From Akkermansiaceae bacterium (GTDB lineage: Bacteria > Verrucomicrobiota > Verrucomicrobiia > Verrucomicrobiales > Akkermansiaceae), in NCBI GenBank assembly GCA_029866215.1, contig JARWZU010000088.1, positions 1 through 64,000 on the forward strand: 64,000 nucleotides of DNA. The letters are read 5' to 3'. Under the pieces are notes generated by a model. It did no database searches and was not told where the DNA came from. It was given only the letters and a program-made list of their open reading frames with translations. Of the stretch, positions 6,940 through 16,057 are shown one piece after another; position 1 is the stretch's first letter, and each line of letters begins with the position of its first letter. The translations under genes and the position numbers were made by a program.

Positions 6940-8826
6940 ATGCGCTCACTCGGATTCACCCTCATTCTTGCACTGCTCGCCATCCTCACCTGTGGCTTGG
7001 CCAGTTGGCAATGGACTCAGGGAAATTTCAACTCTCTGTTAGGCGCGCCCAATGTACCCGTCGGCCAACCGGTCTATGCAAACTTCACGGCGGCAGCGGT
7101 CAAGCATATCAATGTGAGCCAAAACGGCGTCAAGGCCCGCTTCGATCTCACACCCACCGGGTGGCAGGCGGTCAGTCCTTGGGCCGACCGGATGGACCCA
7201 CGCGCCGCGCTCGCGATCATCAATTTCACCCTGGGGATGCGCGTCGAAGACTTCGCCGATCGCCATGAGATCAATATCAAAAAAGCGGGTCTGGGGGAGA
7301 CCGCTGCCGAAATCCGCCTGTTCGACGGCGACAACAAGCCGCTAGCGCACTACAAGCTTGGCCACCAAACCCCATGGCTTGCGAAACCGCAGGATGCAGA
7401 CCAACCCATCGCCACTGTCTTCATCCAGACACGTGACGATCACAACAAGCGTTTCATTTATTCGGCGACAGGTGACATCGGCCCGCTTTTCAAAGATAAC
7501 CTCAAGTTTCTGAGAGATCACCGCCCGCTCTATTTCAACCCGCTCACCGTCCAGAAAATCCGCATCAATGCCGAGCAAGGCGAACTCACTCTGGGCCGGG
7601 AAACCCCCACAAGCCCTTGGCGCTTGATCAAGCCGTTGGATCTCTCGACCGATCGTCGCGCCATCAAATCGCTGCTAGAAGGGCTCTATGACTTGCAAGC
7701 ACTCAAAGTCTCTGACCGCACCTCAGTGACGCTGCCGAGCAATGACGGCCTCACCAAGTCCAAGCAAATCTCGATCACTTCGTTTGGCTCCGAAAACGAA
7801 ACCTTGTTAGAAATTTTCCCACCAGAGACCACCGAGTCCCGCGAGGTCCACGCAGTGGTCAGCGATCGGCCTAACACCGTATTCGATCTCCCCGCAAAGC
7901 CAGAACCCAACCTGATCTCAATCGCCGACCTCCCCCTCGCCGTTAATGAACTGCGCGACCCAGCCCTCACCAATCTGAACATCCAATCCCTGCGTGGCAT
8001 CTTGATCCAGCCCTCGACCGGAACCGAAATCCTCATTTCACGTACCCCGCCACAACCCTGGAAGGCCACGATCGCCGGCCAATCCCAAGAGGCCAACGAA
8101 GAACGCCTTTTCACCCTGCTGAAAGCCGTCACCGAGGGCAGAGCGACTGGATTCGAGAGCGATGCCGCAACCGACTTCACCCCGTGGGGACTTGACCGCC
8201 CCTTCCTCAAACTTCACTTCCTCGGCCAAGACAACCAAGGCATCCGACTGGCGTTCGGCATCGATGGCAAAGGCGGATTCTTCGTGAACCGCATCGGCAC
8301 GCCCACCGTCATGCGGGTGGACCCCTCATTGGTCTCATCGATCCCTGTGCGGCCCTATGAATGGCGGAACTCAAGGCTCTGGTCGGTCGACCGAATCAAC
8401 CTCATGGCCATCGAGCGCCGGCTTACAGGTGAGTCTGAGTTGATGCTTCGATATAATTTCAACAAGGAAGAATGGACCGCCCATCGCGGTACCGAAGACC
8501 TCACCACTTCGCTCGATCCGGCAAGGGCAAACTACCTGCTGGGGATCCTCGAAGGCCTCAAGGTCACCCGCTGGCTGGCGACGGATGACGAGTCCGCCAT
8601 GACAGCCCTCGCCCAGCCCTCGCTGACACTGAAGATCATCGAAAAAAGCACCAATGACATGGGTGACTTCACTGGATTGATTACCCTTGAAGTCACATTT
8701 GCGCCAAACAGCACCGAAGCCAATCCTGGATTCTACTACGGCCGACTGAGTACAGATGACCACCCATTTCTGCTAGATCGTGCAACCTACGGCAAACTAG
8801 CGACTCCTGTTTTTGAAAATCCATAA
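6940..8826 (+). CDS. DUF4340 domain protein, membrane-anchored
   Basis: This 628-residue protein opens with a single signal-anchor (LILALLAILTCGLASWQW). Repeated modules of about 90 residues follow, each with a pattern such as VKHINVSQNGVKARFDLTPT or VQKIRINAEQGELTLGRETP. That is the DUF4340 pattern, commonly found directly behind GldF/GldG-type ABC genes. The start follows the GldG stop by six bases. It presumably forms the extracytoplasmic part of the same assembly. Biochemical function is unknown. Confidence 0.8.
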   Translation: MRSLGFTLILALLAILTCGLASWQWTQGNFNSLLGAPNVPVGQPVYANFTAAAVKHINVSQNGVKARFDLTPTGWQAVSPWADRMDPRAALAIINFTLGMRVEDFADRHEINIKKAGLGETAAEIRLFDGDNKPLAHYKLGHQTPWLAKPQDADQPIATVFIQTRDDHNKRFIYSATGDIGPLFKDNLKFLRDHRPLYFNPLTVQKIRINAEQGELTLGRETPTSPWRLIKPLDLSTDRRAIKSLLEGLYDLQALKVSDRTSVTLPSNDGLTKSKQISITSFGSENETLLEIFPPETTESREVHAVVSDRPNTVFDLPAKPEPNLISIADLPLAVNELRDPALTNLNIQSLRGILIQPSTGTEILISRTPPQPWKATIAGQSQEANEERLFTLLKAVTEGRATGFESDAATDFTPWGLDRPFLKLHFLGQDNQGIRLAFGIDGKGGFFVNRIGTPTVMRVDPSLVSSIPVRPYEWRNSRLWSVDRINLMAIERRLTGESELMLRYNFNKEEWTAHRGTEDLTTSLDPARANYLLGILEGLKVTRWLATDDESAMTALAQPSLTLKIIEKSTNDMGDFTGLITLEVTFAPNSTEANPGFYYGRLSTDDHPFLLDRATYGKLATPVFENP

Positions 8827-8862
8827 GGCATTCAATCTCGGAATTCACCCCACTTCATCGCC

Positions 8863-9924
8863 GTGTTTCGCTCCTTGCGCCTACTGGATTTCCGCTGTTT
8901 TGAGTCACTTGACCTTGAGGTGCCCTCCGCTGGCGTAATTCTAACAGGTGACAATGCCCAAGGCAAAACTTCGATTCTTGAGGCGGTTTGCGTGCTCGTT
9001 CGGCTTCACTCCCCGCGGACTCACCGGATGACCACCCTCGGACGGTTCGGCACCAAGGGCTTTGGCATCGCAGGAGATCCATGGTCGAGCGAGCGCCAAG
9101 TCCGCCACTCCCGCGAGGGACTCCGGCTCAAGGCCGATGGCGGGAACCGCTCCAGCCAAACGAGTTATCTGGCCGATGGCGGACTCGTGGTGTGGATGGG
9201 CAATGAAGACCTCGAACTCGTCCGCGGCCCCGGCGAGGGAAGGCGGCGCTTCCTGGATTTCATCGGATCCCAGGTCGATCCCAACTACCGCAGATCATGG
9301 TCGCGCTATCGCCGAGCGCTACGGGCCAAGAACCTCCTGCTCAAAGAGAGCCGCCCGCGTGATGCTGAGATTCTCTCCTATGAGGAAATTCTCGTGGAGC
9401 ATGGAACCATTCTCATGGATGCCCGCGCGAGGCTGATCGATGCGCTTTCACCACTTGCCGCAGATGCCCAGCGCAGCATCAGTGGCAAGGATGAGCCCCT
9501 CACCCTAAGTTATCTGCCCGCCAGCGGCCCCGACCTCCGCGAGTCGATGCTCCAAGCTCGCGAGCGGGAAATCCGCCTCCGCCAGGCAGTCGTTGGCCCG
9601 CATCGGGACGAAATCGACCTGCGCCTTCACGGGATGCCTGCTGGGGATTTCTCGAGCGAAGGACAGCAACGCACGCTCGCACTCGCACTCAAGCTTGCAC
9701 AAGGCTCTCTGCTGGAGCGACTCGGCGGCAAGCCACCGATCTACTTGATGGACGACATCTTCGGCGAGCTGGACCCGAGTCGCCGCAACGCCTTGATGAA
9801 CTACCTGCCGCAGGATGCACAGAAATGGATCACCACCACTCACCTCGACTGGCTTCAAGAAACACCATCGCTTGGCGAAATCGCACGGTTTCAGCTAAGG
9901 GGTAGGAAACCTTCGAAATGCTAG
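8863..9924 (+). CDS. recF: DNA replication and repair protein RecF
   Basis: RecF is an SMC-like ATPase that loads RecA at ssDNA-dsDNA junctions with RecO and RecR. The 353 residues match the family. Walker A is GDNAQGKT at 29-36, the ABC signature region is SSEGQQRTLALALKLAQ, and Walker B is YLMDDIFGELDPSR. Translation starts at a GTG; the first residues SLRLLDFRCFESLDLEV fit the family N-terminus. Usually recF follows dnaN near dnaA; here it stands 36 bases behind the DUF4340 gene and no dnaA or dnaN is present in the window. Confidence 0.92.
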   Translation: MFRSLRLLDFRCFESLDLEVPSAGVILTGDNAQGKTSILEAVCVLVRLHSPRTHRMTTLGRFGTKGFGIAGDPWSSERQVRHSREGLRLKADGGNRSSQTSYLADGGLVVWMGNEDLELVRGPGEGRRRFLDFIGSQVDPNYRRSWSRYRRALRAKNLLLKESRPRDAEILSYEEILVEHGTILMDARARLIDALSPLAADAQRSISGKDEPLTLSYLPASGPDLRESMLQAREREIRLRQAVVGPHRDEIDLRLHGMPAGDFSSEGQQRTLALALKLAQGSLLERLGGKPPIYLMDDIFGELDPSRRNALMNYLPQDAQKWITTTHLDWLQETPSLGEIARFQLRGRKPSKC

Positions 9925-9972
9925 GCACTCTCGGCAACTCGACAGCGCAGGGAGCGACGCCTGCGGAGAAAA

Positions 9973-10239
9973 TCAATCCTCCTCAAACTTGCGGGTGATC
10001 AGCTCACTGAGCGCATCAAGTGCAGCCTCGGCATCAGTACCGCTGGCGGTCACTGAAATCACCGAACCATGTCCGGCAGCCAACATCATGAGACCCATGA
10101 TGCTTTTACCATCCACCTCCTCACCATCTTTCTCAACGAAGATATCCGCTTGAAAGCGATTGGCGGTCTTAACGAACTGCGCCGCTGGGCGAGCATGAAT
10201 GCCAAGTTTATTGAGGATAGTGAAGTCTTTTTGAGCCAT
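9973..10239 (-). CDS. HPr-like phosphocarrier protein
   Basis: An 88-residue HPr domain carries the phosphorylatable histidine in LGIHARPAAQFVK (His15 type) and the regulatory serine in DGKSIMGLMMLAA (Ser46 type). HPr passes phosphate from enzyme I to PTS sugar permeases, or serves regulation where a full PTS is missing. The helix around AEAALDALSELI fits the C-terminus. No enzyme I or HPr kinase gene lies next to it, so a sugar-uptake or purely regulatory role cannot be decided here. It is transcribed in the same direction as the ribosomal genes upstream but separated from them by a terminator. Confidence 0.88.
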   Translation of the reverse strand: MAQKDFTILNKLGIHARPAAQFVKTANRFQADIFVEKDGEEVDGKSIMGLMMLAAGHGSVISVTASGTDAEAALDALSELITRKFEED

Positions 10240-10388
10240 GGGAGCCAGGTTGCGCGTGCGGATTTATAGGAACTCAAAGTCACCTTACCAAGGCAAAAAT
10301 TTGATGAGAATCATGAGAATTGTAATGCCTTAAGGAATCCCGCTAGCAATGCTGGACCCGGCATGATCCGCCGAGTCATTCGGCGAAA

Positions 10389-10423
10389 CAAAGAGCCAAC
10401 CCGTTTGAGAAGGCTGGCTCTTT
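10389..10423 (-). terminator. Rho-independent terminator behind rpsR
   Basis: AAAGAGCCAACC and GGCTGGCTCTTT form a stem with one mismatch around a short loop. On the minus strand the stem follows the rpsR stop at 10448 by about 25 bases and ends in a run of T. It would end the DksA-like/rpmG/rpsR transcript before the HPr gene. Confidence 0.7.
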
Positions 10424-10447
10424 CAGAAAACGATGTGATGCGTCCGA

Positions 10448-10690
10448 TTACGGAAGCAAGTTGATCGCCCGTGACTGCTTGATCGCGTTGTTGATCTTGC
10501 GATGGAGCTTGGCGGAAACACCGGTCACACGACGAGGAAGAATCTTGCCGGTCTCGGTGGTGAACTTGGTGAGAAGCTCCGGATTGGTCGCGACGACCTG
10601 CTCGGCAGGAATGTCGTGACGGCGGCGCGTCATTTTGCGGTTCGCCTTACGGAAATTGATACGGCGTTGGACTGTTTTTGGCTCGGACAT
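10448..10690 (-). CDS. rpsR: 30S ribosomal protein S18
   Basis: The 80-residue basic protein contains [20 protein letters not shown] and the S18 core [20 protein letters not shown] followed by [12 protein letters not shown], which matches bacterial S18. The protein binds S6 on the platform of the small subunit. It follows rpmG by 24 bases, an rpmG-rpsR pairing known in several phyla. No rpsF or rplI is seen next to it. The N-terminal region lacks a CxxC zinc motif. Confidence 0.93.
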   Translation of the reverse strand: MSEPKTVQRRINFRKANRKMTRRRHDIPAEQVVATNPELLTKFTTETGKILPRRVTGVSAKLHRKINNAIKQSRAINLLP

Positions 10691-10714
10691 TGTAAATGAA
10701 GCGGAGTTCGCGGT

Positions 10715-10888
10715 TTAGCGGAGTTCGCGGTGAAGGGTGCGGCGCTTAAGGAAGTGATTGAATTTCACTTTCTCCAGACGGCCTGGTGTGCGGAGGCTCT
10801 TCTTGTTACGCGTGGTGACGTAACGTGAGGTAGGCTTGCCCTCAGCTTTCGCTTCGGTGCATTCTAGGATAATAATCTCGCGTGGCAT
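10715..10888 (-). CDS. rpmG: 50S ribosomal protein L33
   Basis: A 57-residue protein, read directly from the bases, starts [20 protein letters not shown] and continues [19 protein letters not shown] to a basic end [11 protein letters not shown]. This is the L33 pattern (ILECTE, SRYxTTxNK, PxRLExxKF). Only one cysteine remains, so it is the zinc-free type. It lies between the DksA-like gene and rpsR, all on the minus strand and closely spaced, which suggests one transcript. Confidence 0.9.
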   Translation of the reverse strand: MPREIIILECTEAKAEGKPTSRYVTTRNKKSLRTPGRLEKVKFNHFLKRRTLHRELR

Positions 10889-10917
10889 GAGTAGGATCGT
10901 GGGAGGCGGATACTGCG

Positions 10918-11817
10918 TTAATCTTCGTCTTCGTCAAGAGAAACCGATTCAGAATCTTCATCATCGGCATATTTCCCTCCACTGAAGCCAACTTCGTTGG
11001 ACGGACGGAAGCGGCGGTTGCCATATTCTTTCTCCCATTGGGCCTGACATTCGACCGTCAAACGGGCAAATGGGATGGCCTCGAGACGGGTCTGAGGGAT
11101 CTTCCGCGACGAGATTTCACAGATCCCGTAGGATCCCGATTGAATGCGGCGAAGCGCTTGCTCGATCTCGTAAAGCGCATCTTGCTCCTTGGCCAACACG
11201 GAGAGTGCGAAATCACGGTCATAGGCGTCACTGCCGGCATCGCCTTGGTGCTGGCCACTGCCAGACGCCTCAGAGCCTTCCGGAGCGTTGCGAATGGTAT
11301 CACGCGCCATCCCTGAGACGGCATCGACGAGATCATCACGAAGATCGAGCAGGCGCTGACGTTGCTTTTGCACAAATGCTGGGCTGTGCGTGCCATTGCT
11401 GCCCGCAGCGACCTGCCCACCCGTGACGGGTGCGACGGGTTTCGGCGGTACGAAGGGTGGCTTCACTGGAGCGGGAGGCGCCGGGAAATCGACGACCGAC
11501 GAGCGAGGCTTGACCACTGGCTTTTTCTCTACGACCACCACTTTCGGCGCAACATCAACCTTCTCCGCTGGCTTGGCTTGCTTGACCTCGGGCTTCGCAA
11601 CCTTAGGCGCCGGCGTTGGCTTCGACGGCTTCAACGGCTTAGCAGCAGGCTTCGACGGCTTAGCGGCAGGCTTAGCGGCAGGCTTTGCGGCAGGCTTGGC
11701 GGCAGGCTTGGCGGCAGGCTTCGACGGCTTAGCAGCAGGCTTGGTGACAGGCTTGGTGACAGGCTTGGCCTTCACCTGAGGTGAGGCGGACTTGGATGTG
11801 GTTTTTTTCGCGGCCAT
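10918..11817 (-). CDS. TraR/DksA-family protein with Lys/Pro/Ala-rich N-terminal tail
   Basis: The 299-residue protein has two parts. Residues 1 to about 145 are low complexity, built on repeats of [16 protein letters not shown], and are probably disordered. The C-terminal part is a DksA/TraR domain: a coiled-coil starting near [19 protein letters not shown], then [20 protein letters not shown] and the zinc-finger region [20 protein letters not shown] ending in VECQAQWE. Classical DksA has four zinc cysteines; here only two remain (CEIS and ECQ), so zinc binding is doubtful. The domain typically acts in the RNA polymerase secondary channel. An acidic tail ends the protein. The gene leads the rpmG-rpsR group. 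Confidence 0.8.
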   Translation of the reverse strand: MAAKKTTSKSASPQVKAKPVTKPVTKPAAKPSKPAAKPAAKPAAKPAAKPAAKPSKPAAKPLKPSKPTPAPKVAKPEVKQAKPAEKVDVAPKVVVVEKKPVVKPRSSVVDFPAPPAPVKPPFVPPKPVAPVTGGQVAAGSNGTHSPAFVQKQRQRLLDLRDDLVDAVSGMARDTIRNAPEGSEASGSGQHQGDAGSDAYDRDFALSVLAKEQDALYEIEQALRRIQSGSYGICEISSRKIPQTRLEAIPFARLTVECQAQWEKEYGNRRFRPSNEVGFSGGKYADDEDSESVSLDEDED

Positions 11818-12019
11818 GGAACAAGGATCGGGATGCAGGTGAGTTAAAATTGAAGGACGGTTTCAAAATGGACTTTCGAAACCGCAGTGAGCTGGGTGGG
11901 TTAGCCTGTGATCCACACGGCATCAAGCGGAAACTTCGATGATCTTGAAATAAATGATTTCATCGTTTGCCGCAGCAGACTTGAAATGCCCAGACCGATC
12001 CCTAAAGTGCGGTCCCGTC

Positions 12020-12745
12020 ATGCAGCTAAATGCCATCGTTGAAGCCCTGTTGATCGCCTCACAAAATCCTTTGCCTTCAGAGGAAATTGCGCGTCTGGTA
12101 CGTTCGCGCGTGGCCGAGGCGGAGGATGTTCGTAACCGTGAAACCGACGAAGGCAAGGCCCCCGGCGAACTTCCAGAATGGCTCCTGGCACTCGCCGCCA
12201 CCTCGCCCGAGCAAGTCGCAGCTGCGATCGAAGAACTCAACCTTGCTTATCAAAACAGCCAGCGAGCTTTCACCATCATCGAGCGCCCGAAAGGATGGAA
12301 GGTATTCACCCGCCTCGAATTCGGCGAATTCGTGCGCCAGTTATTCCCCGGCCGCAAGCCTGAGCGGATGAGCGGCCCCGCGATGGAGACCCTCGCCATC
12401 ATCGCCTATCGCCAGCCCATCACGAAGGCCGCCATCGAAGCGGTTCGCGGAGTGGCGTGCGACGGTATGATTCAAAAACTCCTCGACAGAGACCTCATCC
12501 GAATCGGTGGCCGCGCGGAATTACCCGGTCGCCCCCTCTTGTACGAAACCACCGACCTCTTCTTTGAACACTTTGGCATCCGGTCCATCGACGACCTCCC
12601 AAATGCCTCGGAACTCCGCAAGGTGAAATTGCCAGAACCCACCCAAGAACCAACGCCCGCTGCCGATGCCGACCAACAACTCGCCTTCAGCACCATCGGG
12701 ATCCCTGCCGCAGCCGCAGGTGACGCATCGGAGCAAGATTCCTAA
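12020..12745 (+). CDS. scpB: Segregation and condensation protein B
   Basis: ScpB works with ScpA and SMC in chromosome condensation through paired winged-helix domains. The start MQLNAIVEALLIASQNPLP (ATG at 12020) fits the family; an upstream extension to 11954 does not. Later blocks are AFTIIERPKGWKVFTRLEFG, METLAIIAYRQPITKAAIEA and VRGVACDGMIQKLLDRDLIR, all ScpB signatures, then LYETTDLFFEHFGIRSIDDL. An inserted charged stretch near residues 30-60 is longer than usual. The pheA gene follows after 15 bases; no scpA gene is adjacent. Confidence 0.9.
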   Translation: MQLNAIVEALLIASQNPLPSEEIARLVRSRVAEAEDVRNRETDEGKAPGELPEWLLALAATSPEQVAAAIEELNLAYQNSQRAFTIIERPKGWKVFTRLEFGEFVRQLFPGRKPERMSGPAMETLAIIAYRQPITKAAIEAVRGVACDGMIQKLLDRDLIRIGGRAELPGRPLLYETTDLFFEHFGIRSIDDLPNASELRKVKLPEPTQEPTPAADADQQLAFSTIGIPAAAAGDASEQDS

Positions 12746-12760
12746 CACCCTACCCATCCC

Positions 12761-13831
12761 GTGAATCTCGACAACATCCGCGACAAGATCGATACCATCG
12801 ATCACGAATTGCTCGATCTCCTTTCCCGCCGCGCCGATCTCGTCCACGAGGTGGGCGTGGTGAAAAAGCGTGATGGCCTCCAAATCTACGCCCCAGAGCG
12901 CGAAGAATCCCTCCTCCGACGCCTCATCGAGATGAACCAAGGCCGACTTCCGGAAAAATCGATCCGCGCGATCTACCGCGAAATCATGTCCGCTGCCCTC
13001 GCGCTGGAGGATGACCTCAAGATCGCCTACCTCGGCCCCGAAGGAACTTGGACCCACCAAGCAGCGATCAAAAAATTTGGCCACTCCGTCCAGTATTCAC
13101 CCCAACCCAATTTTTCGGATGTCTTCGACCAAGTCGCCAGACGCGCCGCCAGCTACGGGGTCGTTCCCATTGAAAATTCCACCGAGGGCGCGGTCTCACA
13201 CACGCTCGACTTGTTTGTCGACTCCCCCCTCCACATCTGCTCGCAAATCCTGCTGCGCATCGAAAACGGCCTAATGGCAGCCATCCCCCGTTCGGAAATC
13301 AAGACGCTTTACTCCCACCCCCAAGTCTTCGGTCAATGCCGCGCATGGATTCTTAAAAACTTCCCTGAGGCAGACCTCGTCGAGGTTTCCTCCACCACCA
13401 AGGCCGCACAGATTGCTCGAGACCAAGCTGCCCATGGTGCAGCCGCCCTCGGTGGCCCGCTCGCCGCCGAACTTTACGGGCTCACCCTCATCGAAGAATC
13501 CATCCAAGACCGCGCGACCAACACCACCCGCTTCCTCGTCATCGGCGAGAAGCCATGCCCGCCCACCGGCAACGACCGCACCTCGATCCTTTTTGCCATC
13601 CACGACCGACCCGGCTCGCTCGTCAATGCCCTCCAAGCCTTCGACCAATTCCACATCAATCTCTCGAAAATCGAATCCCGCCCATCCAAGCGAAAAGACT
13701 GGGAATACATTTTCTACGTCGATCTAGCAGGCCACTGCGAAGACGCAAAAGTCGCCGAAGCACTCGCCGAACTCGGCAAGCATTGCTCGATCGTAAAACT
13801 TCTCGGCTCCTACCCCGATTCCGGCGAATAA
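12761..13831 (+). CDS. pheA: Chorismate mutase / prephenate dehydratase (P-protein)
   Basis: The bifunctional enzyme converts chorismate to prephenate and on to phenylpyruvate in phenylalanine synthesis. Residues 1 to about 85 form an AroQ chorismate mutase (IDTIDHELLDLLSRRADLVH). The prephenate dehydratase domain follows, with IAYLGPEGTWTHQAA, VVPIENSTEGAV and the catalytic TTRFLVI. A C-terminal ACT domain carries RPGSLVNAL and the ESRP motif that bind phenylalanine for feedback inhibition. Length is 356 residues, normal for the class. Translation starts at a GTG 15 bases after scpB. Confidence 0.93.
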   Translation: MNLDNIRDKIDTIDHELLDLLSRRADLVHEVGVVKKRDGLQIYAPEREESLLRRLIEMNQGRLPEKSIRAIYREIMSAALALEDDLKIAYLGPEGTWTHQAAIKKFGHSVQYSPQPNFSDVFDQVARRAASYGVVPIENSTEGAVSHTLDLFVDSPLHICSQILLRIENGLMAAIPRSEIKTLYSHPQVFGQCRAWILKNFPEADLVEVSSTTKAAQIARDQAAHGAAALGGPLAAELYGLTLIEESIQDRATNTTRFLVIGEKPCPPTGNDRTSILFAIHDRPGSLVNALQAFDQFHINLSKIESRPSKRKDWEYIFYVDLAGHCEDAKVAEALAELGKHCSIVKLLGSYPDSGE

Positions 13832-13919
13832 CAGCCATCTCGGCGGCCAGAAGATTTGTTTCATTTCGATGCATTGCAGACTAGCTTAATTAGCTGAGAG
13901 CTGTTTACGATCGCCCCGC

Positions 13920-15212
13920 ATGAACGGAACAGTGGAATTGATCATCGACGGCAAGCCTCTTGAGCTGCCAACAATCGTAGGTACTGAGGGAGAAGTGGGC
14001 ATCGACATCGCGACACTTCGCAACAAGACGGGCTGCATCACGCTTGACCCAGGTTACGGCAACACCGGAGCTTGCAAGAGCGCCATCACTTTCATCGACG
14101 GCGAAAAGGGCGTCCTCCAATACCGAGGCTACGACATCGCAGAACTCGCTCAAAAAAGCACGTTCATCGAGACCGCTTACCTCCTCATTTACGGCGAGCT
14201 TCCGACAACCACCGAACTCACGGAGTTCTCCGCATTGCTCAGTGAAAATCAAATGCTCCATGCGGACATGCGCTTCCACTTCGATGCATTCCCACCTTCG
14301 GCGCATCCCATGTCGATCCTCTCCGCGATGATTCATGCGTCATCGTCCTACCCAAGTCCGAAAACCCACGGCAAGCCGCTGTCAGAATCCTTCCCCTACC
14401 ACGCCGCCCGACTCATTTCCCAAGTTCGCACCATCGCCACCAGCTCCTACCGCAAGGCTCATGGCCTGCCAATGAGCTACCCAAAGTCGAACCTGAAATA
14501 CACCGAAAACTTCCTCCACATGATGTTCTCGCTCCCCGGCGAGGAATACGAAATCAACCCGGAGATTGTGAAAGCACTCGACCTGATTTTCTTGCTTCAT
14601 GCAGATCACGAGCAAAACTGCTCGACCTCGACCGTTCGCATGGTGGCCTCGAGCCAAGCGAACGTGTTTGCCTCGGCATCCGCCGGGGTCTGTGCTCTCT
14701 GGGGCCCGCTGCACGGCGGCGCAAACCAAGCGGTGCTCGAAATGCTCGAGGAAATCCACCGCGAAGGCGACGACGGAACCAAGTTCCTCCAGGAGGTGAA
14801 AAACAAAACCGGCAACCGCCGCCTCATGGGCTTCGGACACCGCGTTTACAAAAACTTCGACCCACGCGCCGTGATCATCAAGGAACAGTGCGACAAAGTT
14901 CTCGCGCAACTCCACAAGTCCGACCCCCTCCTCGACATCGCCAAAAAATTGGAGGAAATCGCCCTCAACGACGAGTATTTCGTCTCGCGCAGACTCTACC
15001 CAAATGTCGATTTCTACAGCGGCATCATCATGCGAGCCATCGGAATTCCCATGGACATGTTCACCGTGATGTTTGCCATCGGCCGCATGCCAGGCTGGGT
15101 CGCCAATTACAAGGAAGTCATGGATGACCGGGAAAGCCGCATCTCACGGCCTCGCCAAATTTACACCGGCGCGACGCTCCGCAGCTACAAGCCCATGGCG
15201 GAACGCGCCTGA
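13920..15212 (+). CDS. gltA: Citrate synthase, type II
   Basis: The 430-residue enzyme condenses oxaloacetate and acetyl-CoA to start the TCA cycle. Visible are LDPGYGNTGACKSAITFIDG, ILQYRGYD-like LQYRGYDIAELA, the active-site region LHADHEQNCSTSTVRMV, GPLHGGANQAVLEML, the CoA-binding MGFGHRVYKNFDPRA and the Asp in YPNVDFYSGII. The N-terminal beta domain and overall length place it with the hexameric Gram-negative type. The end is only 11 bases from the convergent SDR gene, leaving little space for a terminator. Monomeric isocitrate dehydrogenase is encoded 2 kb downstream. Confidence 0.96.
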   Translation: MNGTVELIIDGKPLELPTIVGTEGEVGIDIATLRNKTGCITLDPGYGNTGACKSAITFIDGEKGVLQYRGYDIAELAQKSTFIETAYLLIYGELPTTTELTEFSALLSENQMLHADMRFHFDAFPPSAHPMSILSAMIHASSSYPSPKTHGKPLSESFPYHAARLISQVRTIATSSYRKAHGLPMSYPKSNLKYTENFLHMMFSLPGEEYEINPEIVKALDLIFLLHADHEQNCSTSTVRMVASSQANVFASASAGVCALWGPLHGGANQAVLEMLEEIHREGDDGTKFLQEVKNKTGNRRLMGFGHRVYKNFDPRAVIIKEQCDKVLAQLHKSDPLLDIAKKLEEIALNDEYFVSRRLYPNVDFYSGIIMRAIGIPMDMFTVMFAIGRMPGWVANYKEVMDDRESRISRPRQIYTGATLRSYKPMAERA

Positions 15213-15223
15213 GCCAGCGCGGT

Positions 15224-16030
15224 TCATCCCCTCCGCGGGCGGAAGCCCATGAAAACACGCAACACGGCCATGGGTAAACTGCGCAGTGCCATCGCCGCAA
15301 CCCGCGTCCGCAACCCCGGATAGATCCGCGCAGCATCTCGCTCCAAGGCGGTGAGAGACTCAGCCACCACCTGCGCCTTTGGCACATAAAACGATTTCTT
15401 CGCGGGCATCTCACGAGCCCCTTCCCCGCGCCTTGCCACTCCGCCAAATCCAGTCTTCACCGGCCCAGGACAAACCGCCAACACCGGAATCCCATGCTCG
15501 CGCAACTCGATGCGCAAGGCCTCCGAAAAACTCGTCACATAGGCTTTGGTAGCCGCATAGACCGCGAAGTCAGGAATGGGCAACGCACTCGCCAGAGAAC
15601 TGACCTGCACCACCGCCCCTCGCCCCGCACGGATCATCTCAGGAACCAAACGATGCGTAAGATGCGTGAGGGCCTCGATATTCACCCTCAGCATGGATTC
15701 CAGCTTCGACCACTCGGCCGAGGCAAACTCACCGTAGTCTCCCAGCCCCGCATTGTTGATCAAAAGATCGGGAACAAGCCCCGCCGACAACAATGCTTCC
15801 AACAACTGCTCTCGCCCATCCGATCGACCGAGATCATACGCAAAAACCGTAACCGCAACGTGCGGAAACCGCTCACGAATCTGATCTGCCACCTCAGCAA
15901 GCAACGACTCCCGGCGCGCCACGAGCACGAGATGTTCGGCCCGTGGTGCGATTTGAAGTGCGAACTCTTCGCCCAAGCCCGATGAAGCACCGGTGATCAG
16001 AGCACAAGAATAGGAAATCGGCATTGGCAT
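15224..16030 (-). CDS. Short-chain dehydrogenase/reductase
   Basis: The 268-residue protein is a classical SDR. TGASSGLGEEFALQ near the start binds the dinucleotide, NNAGLG follows in the middle, and the catalytic set is Ser in QVSSLASALP and YAATKAY (YxxxK). The residue cluster VARRESL after the second strand suggests NADPH preference, as Arg residues there usually do. The protein continues with a PGPVKTGF loop. The substrate cannot be told. Best described as a DltE/YqjQ-like oxidoreductase of unknown pathway. Confidence 0.87.
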   Translation of the reverse strand: MPMPISYSCALITGASSGLGEEFALQIAPRAEHLVLVARRESLLAEVADQIRERFPHVAVTVFAYDLGRSDGREQLLEALLSAGLVPDLLINNAGLGDYGEFASAEWSKLESMLRVNIEALTHLTHRLVPEMIRAGRGAVVQVSSLASALPIPDFAVYAATKAYVTSFSEALRIELREHGIPVLAVCPGPVKTGFGGVARRGEGAREMPAKKSFYVPKAQVVAESLTALERDAARIYPGLRTRVAAMALRSLPMAVLRVFMGFRPRRG

Positions 16031-16057
16031 GGCGCTTAGTTACACCATGCCTCAACA

